Source: Chrysochromulina parva
Taxonomy: Eukaryota; Haptophyta; Prymnesiales; Chrysochromulinaceae
DNA length: 15,765 nt
Direction of reading: 5' to 3'
NCBI GenBank assembly: GCA_002887195.1
Contig: PJAB01001279.1
Location: 1 to 15,765 of the forward strand
In this document: in pieces, positions 5,987 to 13,034 of the stretch
Layout of the letters: each line of letters opens with the position of its first letter
Position numbering within the stretch: position 1 is the first letter of the stretch
Program-made: the position numbers and the translations under genes
Notes under the pieces: generated by a model
What the model saw: the letters and a program-made list of their open reading frames with translations, nothing else
The model's database searches: none
What the model was told of the DNA's origin: nothing

Positions 5987-8900
5987 TCAGCGCTTCATCT
6001 GGCTCAGGATGCTCGACGCGAGAGCTGCCACGTCGACCGGAGCCGCCGAGACCGGCTGCGGCTGCCAGCCCATCCCGGCAGGCGCCGAGTTGAGCATGGG
6101 CTGCGGCTCGTGGAGAGGCGCGAGGGCGCCCTGCTCCGCGAGGGAGGGGATGTGGCCCGCCCCATCGGGTACGTGCTCGGTCGGCTCGAGCACGCCCCCC
6201 CCAAACTGCATGCTCAGGGAATGACTCTTCGTCTTCATCGAGAGGCTGAGGACGATGATGAGTTGGCGCGAGCGCGGCGGGAGCACATCCTGGCAGAAGA
6301 GGGCCCCCCGCGAGGAGGTGAAGCCACGCGTGCGCTCGGAGGCATCGACCTCGACCCGCACGCGGAACTGGGTCGGATTCTCGGCGACGAGAGCGTAGCC
6401 CGCCTCGTCGTCCACCGTGTACAGGTTGAGCATCGGGCCAAGCATCGGGTGGTTGAGCAGCGTCTGCTTCTCGCCGTGGTGGAGCGCGATCTCGATCATC
6501 GAGGTTGCGAGCTGCGCCGGAGGCAGCTCGACGGTCTCAATCGACAGCGGCTGGTTGGAGAGGGCGGCGGCGACGAACTTGCGTGGCTCGGGAGAGTTCA
6601 AATGTCCGAAACACAACGGGACCACGAGAAAGCGCGACGAGTAGCCGTCGAGCTCGAGGGGCGTGTCGATCGACACGGACGAGAAGACCCCCCGTTCAGC
6701 GCGCGTGACTAGCGTGAGAGCCTCCGCGGCGCCTGATCCGCCCGCGCGGCCCGCGGCCGCGGCCGCGGCGCCACCGCCCGCGACGGGGGACGTCGAGCCG
6801 CTGCCGCCCACCTTCATGACGGCGACGCCAAGGTCGACTAGGGTCGCGATCGCGCTCTCGCCACGGTGTGAATGCGCCTGGTATGAATAGAGGGAGAGGC
6901 GAGAGGTGTGAATGCGTCTGGTAGAGGGAGAGGCGAGTGCCACTCGGTGCCACTCGGTGCCACTCGGTGCCACTCGGTGCCACTCGGTGCCACTCGGTGC
7001 CACTCCAGTCGCAATCAGTCACCATCAATCGCCATCAGTCGCACTCAGCCATCAATCGCCATCAGTCGCAATCTGTCGCCATCTGAGTGGCCTCGGAGGC
7101 AGATTCGTCAGATTCGTCAGATTCGTCACCTCCTGATAAATGGAGAGCTCGAGCTGCGTGCGTGCGTACACCTCGATGAGGATCCCCTGGCCGCAGCCGA
7201 ACACGGACGGGAGCCACCCGCCCTGACGCGCGTCCACGTAGTCGGGGCGCAGCCGGCAGATGGTCACCTCGGCGAAAAGACGCAGGAAGTTGTCCCAGCT
7301 CATCCAGAAGACGCCCGCGTCCTCGTGGTCGATGCGGAGCGCCTGCCGAGATCATGCCGAGCTCATGGACGGTCAGTGGCACTCGAGTCGGCACTCCGGG
7401 GGCACTCCGGGGGCACTCCGTGGGGATTCCAGCGGGCACTTCCAGCGGGCACTTCCAGCGGGCACTTCCAGCGGGCACTTCCAGCGGGCACTTCCAGCCT
7501 GACTGTTCAGCGGCACTTGCAGCGGCACTCACCTGCTTCGCCTCGTACGTCCACTTGGACGAGGCGCGAGACCACTCGCCTCGCCAGCCCGCGTGGCCGT
7601 TGGGGTTCCGAAGCTTGACGAGCTGCTCGCCGTCGCCGTGGGGACTTTCCTTCATATCGAGCAGGCAGTACGCGTGCGGCACCTGGATGCCCGTCGCGCG
7701 CGCCTCGTTGATCTCCTCCTCCTTCGTGAAGAAGGTGGAGCACCCGATGACGAACCCGGCCTCCTTGTACGAGAACAGCTTGAAGTACAGCTCGTCGGTG
7801 TCGTACCCCTTTGCCTTCCAGCGCTCGAGATGGCGCGCATGCATCGCGCGCTCCTCGGCGCTCGCGGTGGGCGGCGCGGCCGCCGGCTCCTTGAAGCGAC
7901 GCAGGTCGATGCGCTGTACCGGGCAGCCCGAGAGCATCCCAAACGCCTCGGCGAAGGTGCCGCCATTGAGTGCCTCATATGAGCCCTGCTCCAGGCCGGT
8001 TGGGAGCCCCGTAATTAAAGGCAATCAGAGGCCATTAGAGGTCATCAGAGGCCATCAGAGGCGATCACCTCTAACCTCTAATTTGGCTGCGGCATCAATC
8101 AGAGGTAATTAGAGGTCATCAGAGGTCATCAGAGGCGATCACCTCTAATTTGGCTGCGGCCTTCTCGATGAGGCACGGCCAGAGCGAGCGACGCGCCGCC
8201 TTGAGGTACGCGAGGCACGAGAGACCGTTGATCGGCAGCACGTCGTCGATCACCACGCAGTGCCACACGCCACTCCGGCACAAGCGCACCTGGTACACTC
8301 CAGCGTGATTGAGCTCCTTGGTCACAAGGATGCGGTCGATGTTCGCGCGGTCCTCGGCGAGTGCGGACATGGCGCACACGAACCAGCAGTTGCCCACGTG
8401 CCCCTGCCGAATGTCGTCCGGGCGCGGCTCGGCACGCACCAGCACCCATGGCACCGTCGAGAATTGGAACGTAACGTCATCCCGTAGCTCGTGCGGACGT
8501 CCCCAGCCGACCGGGCGTAGCGCGCACCTGAGCCCACACGCATCAAGCGGCCATCAAGCGGCCATCAAGCGGCAATCAAGAGGCAATCAAGAGGGCGCAG
8601 CGCGCACTCGAGCATCGACGTCTCGTGAGCGCAGAGGGGGCACTTGATGAGCCGGCCCGCGGCGTTCGGGTCCGTCATCAGGCGCAGCAGCTGCTGCTCG
8701 TCCGGGCGCGGCGGCAGCTGATTGCGCTTCGAGCACGCCTTGCACTGCCAAGTCGTTGCACTCTCGTCGCTCAGATAGAGAGCTCGATTGGTAGGCGGGA
8801 AGGAGGGGTCCACCTGAGAAGAGGGGACCGCCCGCTGTGGTGAGCACTTGCATGCAAGGCAGCTCATCCGTGGCAATCAACATACGAACGTGACGCCCTC

Positions 8901-9671
8901 CTCCTTGTAGAGCGCATTGATCGCATCCACCTGTGCCTGCGCCACCTTCTCCACCTCCTCCCAGCGCTCAAACGTCTGCTCCGCCGACTCGCTTGGCTGC
9001 GTCGCGAGCGGCGGCGGCCACGCAGCGGCTGCCCCAGACGGCGCGGGCGCGCCGCCGCCTGCTGCGGACCGATCGGAGCGGGGCGGGGAGGTCGGTCCGC
9101 CGGCACGAGCCGAGCGCGCCTGCGCCGCCGCGGCGAGCTGCTCCTTTTGAGCCTGCGCTAGCGCGGTGGCCGCCGCCGCGTTGGCATCCTGGCCTTTGGC
9201 TTTGGCCGCCTCGAAGAGCTCCTTGACGCGCGTCGAGAAGCCTTCGCGGCTGAGCAGGTCGTGCTTGGAGCTCGCGGCGGCGGCCGCGCGCTGATCCAGC
9301 TGCACCTTCTGCTCATTTTGGGCATGCGCTAGCGCAGAAGCGGCGGCCGCGTTCGGCTCCTGGCCCTTGGCCTTGGCCTCCTCGAAGAGCTCCTTGAGTC
9401 TCGCAGAGAAGCCCTCCCGCTCGAGCAGGTCGTGCTTCGACGGCGCGGGCGCAGGTGTCGGCTCCATCGACATGGCCAATGCTTTGGCCATGTCGTCGTC
9501 ATCATCCGCGGTCGCAACAGGCTCCGGATCCATCGATATCGCAAGCGCTTTGGACATGGAATCGTCCCCATCTGCATCGTCGGCGGCTGGGGCGGTGCCC
9601 TGCGGCAACCGGGCGGCCTCCATTGACATGGCCAGTGCACGCTGCATGTCATCGTCATCGTCGACGTCCAT
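5987..9671 (-). CDS. Calpain-15/SOL-like cysteine protease with three UIMs (six exons)
   Basis: Inferred exons: 9671-8886, 8813-8608, 8527-8143, 7985-7533, 7342-7130, 6877-5987 (977 aa). Residues 4-20, 35-50 and 56-72 match ubiquitin-interacting motifs (acidic run, then ALAMSME). Two 40-residue repeats follow (79-118, 135-175; SKHDLLxREGFS...). Then the calpain entry VDPSFPPTNRALYL, a Cys4 zinc-ribbon-like insertion (C286, C289, C320, C323), GWGRPHEL, and the catalytic core: Cys378 in QGHVGNCWF, His563 in PHAYCLLD, Asn586 in LRNPNG. The tryptophan usual after NP is Asn here. The C-terminal part (FLVVPLCF, GYALVAEN, LPPRSRQLIIVLS) resembles the SOL-homology region by memory of the family. Calpains are calcium-linked cytosolic thiol proteases. 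Targeting of ubiquitinated partners is inferred. ATG 9671 is the first Met in an open stretch back to 9746; an upstream exon remains possible. Confidence 0.85.
6878..7129 (-). other. Calpain gene intron 5 (252 nt, phase 0), duplicated acceptor and three repeat types
   Basis: Donor CAGGAG|GTGACG, acceptor ATACCAG|GCGCAT; the join gives ELSIYQEAHSHRGESAIATL. In sense order it holds 9-nt CTGACGAAT repeats at the donor end, two longer units with CTGATGGCGATTGATGG, seven perfect 10-nt GAGTGGCACC units (6937-7005), and a duplicated acceptor. The acceptor plus first 13 exon nt (6865-6903) is copied at 6905-6936. Confidence 0.75.
7343..7532 (-). other. Calpain gene intron 4 (190 nt, phase 0), 13-nt minisatellite
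   Basis: Donor AAGCAG|GTGAGT, acceptor TCGGCAG|GCGCTC; the join gives TYEAKQALRIDHEDAGVFWMSW, typical of the end of the calpain protease core. Five perfect 13-nt units (sense GGAAGTGCCCGCT) occupy 7431-7495, and three 11-nt units of the form CGGAGTGCCCC lie at about 7391-7420. Confidence 0.8.
7986..8142 (-). other. Calpain gene intron 3 (157 nt, phase 0), duplicated donor boundary
   Basis: Donor TTAGAG|GTGATC, acceptor GAGCAG|GGCTCA; the join gives EKAAAKLEGSYEALNGG, the expected calpain sequence. Segment 8096-8160 (exon end plus intron start) recurs inside the intron at 8022-8093 with a 7-nt insertion, so the intron holds a second GTGATCGCC donor-like site at 8068. Both copies consist of 10-nt units such as CTCTGATGAC and CTCTAATGGC. 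Confidence 0.8.
8528..8607 (-). other. Calpain gene intron 2 (80 nt, phase 2), five 11-nt repeats
   Basis: Donor CTCGA|GTGCGC, acceptor GCTCAG|GTGCGC; the join gives MLECALRPVGWGRPHEL. The first 15 nt of the intron (GTGCGCGCTGCGCCC) match the first 15 nt of the next exon (GTGCGCGCTACGCCC) at 14 positions. Between them lie five 11-nt units of the type CGCTTGATGGC / CTCTTGATTGC (8540-8593). The GT is the only donor that restores the frame. Confidence 0.75.
8814..8885 (-). other. Calpain gene intron 1 (72 nt, phase 0)
   Basis: Donor TTC|GTATGT, acceptor TTCTCAG|GTGGAC. The join gives VTF|VDPSFPP, which matches the expected calpain entry sequence; reading through meets a TGA two codons past the donor. 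It contains one TTGATTGCC word but no array, so it is the most ordinary intron of the gene. Confidence 0.8.
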
Positions 9672-10038
9672 GTAGTACGGGTGGCTGCCTGCTGGGTAGT
9701 GGTGGAAGAGGCGGCGGGAGAAGCGCGGCCGCCTTCGCCTTCCTTAACCTTTTCACGCGGCGAGCGAGTCAGCATTTCCCCACATGCGGTATTGTACGGG
9801 ACAAGTATGGGCGGTTTGGGTCCCTACACGCCCTGATTGTGGCAAACGAATCAAAGATGCGAAGGTCCCCTGTGACGCCTGCATGTGTCGCATGCAGATG
9901 TGGGATTTTGGTGCCGGCGATCGTGTTTGAGTGTTTTCGATATGTTGGGCGAAAAGGGTTGCTTCCTGCCTGTCATTGAGCTCAGTGATCGCTCGTCGAG
10001 AGTCGGGGCCAACACGCGAGCAAAATGCCAGCCAACGC
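9672..10038. promoter_or_regulatory. Divergent intergenic region, presumed bidirectional promoter
   Basis: The calpain-like gene reads leftward from 9671 and the membrane TIR-like gene rightward from 10039, so both promoters should lie in this 367-bp stretch unless distant 5' exons exist. I see no clear TATA box or repeated operator. On the calpain side, the frame upstream of the ATG stays open to 9746, and a polypyrimidine-like stretch ending CCCAGCAG (reverse strand, about 9691-9710) could be a 3' splice site of an untranslated or coding upstream exon. Confidence 0.4.
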
Positions 10039-12308
10039 ATGGGGCCGAGGGCTGAGAAACCCTGCAGCAGCCGGCCGTCGTTCCGCCTTTACACGGCCAA
10101 CTCGAACCGCTCCTCCTCAAGCAATAAATTCGCCGAGCAGGTGTCTAACGAGGTGCCGGCCACGGCGGTGCCGCCGAAGACGGTGAGTCGAGCACCCAGT
10201 GGAAAGTGGCACAGCAAGACCTGGCAGGTCTTCGCGCTCTTTCGCTTTCTTATGGCTCTGCCCGGCCCCATATTCCTGTTGTTCACGATCACTCAATACT
10301 CACGACGTGATTCATTTTCGGGGTGGACCGGGTCGTTTATCGAGATTGAAGCGGGGAAGACCCTCGCATACCAAGTTTGGTACGCCTCGACTCCGGTGTA
10401 CTTGTTATCGCTCCTACTCGCCAAGATTGATGATACTACTACTACTGTCAATGCCGTTAAGCCAGAAGCCCATCAGCAATAACCACGCGCGTCTGGACAC
10501 GGCCCAGGGCGTTGGAGGCTGCGTCGTATCTCGTCTGCATCTGGGCATACTTCCTGCTCTACTATCGTGACCATTTGGGTCTTCGTCCAGATACGTACGC
10601 GTTCATTTGGGTCTTTGCCAATTGCTGGTTCGCAGTCATGCTCTACTTTGTGACAATTGTTGTGCGTGCCATCAAGAAACACCAAGGACTCAAGTACAAG
10701 TCGTTTGTCCTCTCGCAAGCATCGCGAATCGGCATCCAAACCATGCTCATCGCGTGCGTGACCACCTATGCTCTGTCGGCAATGCTGCGGGTGCCAATCA
10801 CAGGGCCTCTGCTACCTGTGTTCGATGATTTATCACGCCATGGCATCGCCTGTGCGGACCAGGCTGCGTTTTTATCCGCGTTCGAGGCATCTGCCGCCAA
10901 TGCTAGCTGTCCTGCACTGCCCTATTGCGGTTACGCTACGTATGAGGACCTATGCCAGGCCGTGCAGTACGCTCCGATGGTGAAGGGCCTGCAGGATGAC
11001 TTGAATGACGTGCACATCTTCATCTTCATTTCCTGGGCTATCGTCCCCTTTTCCATATTCGGCACAGGCCGTGCACGCGCAGACGATGGCTACTCGCACT
11101 TGCTCTCTCGACACATGCTCGTTGCCATGGTGCTGGGCGTCGTGCAACTGATAGCGACACTCTTCTCATTCATGCGCCTCATCATCGTTGTCATACGACT
11201 TTCTGTGCCGCGCCCGGCCGCCTACTTTGACCGAACGGACATGATGACCAAGTATGAGCTGCCTTTGACCTGCTACGGCGAGTGTGGTTCTATCAAGGTA
11301 TGGAGCAAATATGTGCTGTACGGTCTCATTCTCTTCGCACTCAACTTCGACTTCATCCTCAAAAAGTTTGTGGACCAATTGCGTGACCCCGACGAGGCCC
11401 AAAAGGAGCTGGTGGACCAGGCCATCAAAGAGCTCAGAAGCCAAGGGTGGGAGGACGACGAACCCTCCTTCTACTTCATCCCCGCCACAGTCGTGCGCGA
11501 GTGGAGCACCGAGTTCTTGCCTCGCATGCAAGCGCTGCGCGACGTCGGCCACCTGAAGAGGATGAGTGTACCCCTCGAATCCGCGTTTCGCGGCAATGGC
11601 ATCATCAAGCGCATACTCTTCGTGAGCCATCGGTGGGAAGTGCCTGGTAAGCCTGATGTCGACGGCGAGCAACTCAAAGCCATCAAGGCGTATCTGGAAG
11701 CGCACCCAGACATCGAATGGGTCTGGTTTGATTACTCGTCGATGCCCCAAGGGGACGATCGGACTCCCATGGAGAAGGCCGAGTTCCAGCTGATGCTCGC
11801 CGCCATCGCCGACCTTTACCTGACCGCGCGCGTCCTCATTCTCCTCGACGGGTCGTATGCGTCGAGGTTCTGGACGCTAACCGAGGCATGGTGCTCGATG
11901 CAAACGGTCACGCCCGAGGGGCTCCGCCCCGCAATGGAGGCTGAGCGTCGCTACACGATCAGTTGCATCCACAACGCTACTGACGAGCATGATGCCAAGG
12001 GCCTCGTCGACAAGGTGTCCACGAAGACGCCCGAGGAAATGTATCGTATCCTCAAGAAGCCGGACGTGAACGTCACCAACGCAAAGGACAAAGAGGCCAT
12101 GCTCCCCGTCCTCCGAAAGATCAATGAGCACGTCATTGAGACGTTTCGGAAGCAAGTGGAGCCGCGGCCAGCAAGTGTGCACGAGGCCTCGGCAGAGCAG
12201 GTCTCTACAGACACTGGCGCAAAGCTCAGGCCCACGGGTGAGCGAGCGCCTTCGGTGGAAGCTTCCCCTCACGGATCGAATCATGGACTCGGATGCCATT
12301 GGGCATGA
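10039..12308 (+). CDS. Multi-pass membrane protein with C-terminal TIR/HET-like domain
   Basis: Proposed exons 10039-10379 and 10508-12308 (713 aa). About seven hydrophobic segments precede the soluble domain: VFALFRFLMALPGPIFLLF, ALEAASYLVCIWAYFLLYY, a segment from TYAFIWVFANCW, IGIQTMLIACVTTYALSAML, HIFIFISWAIVPFSIF, MLVAMVLGVVQLIATLFSF and YVLYGLILFALNFDFIL. Residues about 480-580 contain ILFVSHRW (483-490), VWFDYSSMPQG (519-529) and YASRFWTLTEAWCS with E573. This pattern resembles TIR and fungal HET domains: box-1-like strand, WxDxxxxPQ strand, then W-x-x-x-E helix. E573 sits where TIR NADases keep their catalytic Glu, but activity is inference. The C-terminal tail is low-complexity. The ATG is the first in frame; upstream exons are possible. 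Confidence 0.7.
10380..10507 (+). other. Proposed intron in the TIR/HET-like gene (128 nt, phase 2)
   Basis: The first coding frame runs into TAA at 10480-10482, while the second frame is open only from 10461, so a junction is needed. Donor TTTG|GTACGC and acceptor GGCCCAG|GGCG restore the frame and give YQVWALEAASYLVCIW. Other GT/AG pairs in the interval also restore the frame (for example donor 10398), so the exact boundaries are tentative. Unlike the calpain introns it has no repeat array. Confidence 0.5.
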
Positions 12309-13034
12309 GGGGGGGCACGCTAGACAATAAGGGGAATACGCCCAGGCGGAGCATGAGGTGGAGGGGCATGCGCCTACAGCTGTTCGTGAGCGGACAGCGT
12401 GAGTAAGCGTGAGCATAGCGTGAGCAGGGGATGGCGATTGGCAACCGATTGGCGCGAGATGGGAATAGGCAGGCAATCGATCGCGATATGGCGTGGCGCT
12501 CTGAAGGCCCGCGGCGCTCTGAGCACTGAGGGGCTGAACCCTGAGCGCTGAGGTGGGACATAGACCACATTAGTGTCGAATGAGACGGTGATAAGACGCC
12601 GTGTGCGTGAGGAAATGAACATGTGGCTGTGGCGGACCCGCGTGAGCGTGACCACGCGTGCACGAGGGGACCCACACGGGTCGCGGGGTGAAGACCGACC
12701 GGCCCGGGGTGCGCGGTGAGCACGTCGCAAATCGACTGGCCGGTCCGGTACAGCGTAGTTCGTAGTACACCTCGTGCGGCGGTGAAACATGCGGTGAAAG
12801 TTGAGGTGCGCGTCATGGGTGCGCGTGCGGCGCGGCGGGGGACGGGTCCACTACCTCCTGGGACTACCTCCCGGCGGCGGCCGGCGCCTGTCGGAGTACG
12901 TCTTCGATGACCGTATTCTCCCGATATCGTTAGTAGAGACCTAATGAATCGACTGCGCGGAATACATTCAAGGGAAAAAGCTATTGCGACTAAACGTCGG
13001 TTCATGTTATTGGTCATATTCGCGATTGCCAGGC
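12309..13034. other. Convergent intergenic region, no supportable gene
   Basis: This lies between the 3' ends of the TIR/HET-like gene and the SET-oxygenase gene and should contain both transcripts' 3' UTRs. 12390-12425 has a loose AGCGTGAG repeat (about four copies), and 12505-12555 has CTGAG-type repeats. 12905-13030 is noticeably AT-richer. A reverse open frame covers 12226-13038 but is compositionally unlike the real genes and shows no domain. No polyadenylation signal or RNA gene was identified. Confidence 0.5.

Noticed and set aside
6908..7618. Open frames running through the calpain intron repeats
   Set aside because: They are open only because 10-, 11- and 13-nt repeats lack stops; they overlap introns and antisense exons of a well-supported gene.
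6878..8607. The spaced intronic repeats as a CRISPR array
   Set aside because: Units are contiguous 9-13 nt tandem repeats with no unique spacers, inside introns of a eukaryotic gene.
10183..10227. A 45-nt intron starting at GTGAGT in the first exon of the TIR/HET-like gene
   Set aside because: The ends are GT-AG and it keeps the frame, but read-through is equally coherent and there is no supporting repeat or conservation; left as coding.
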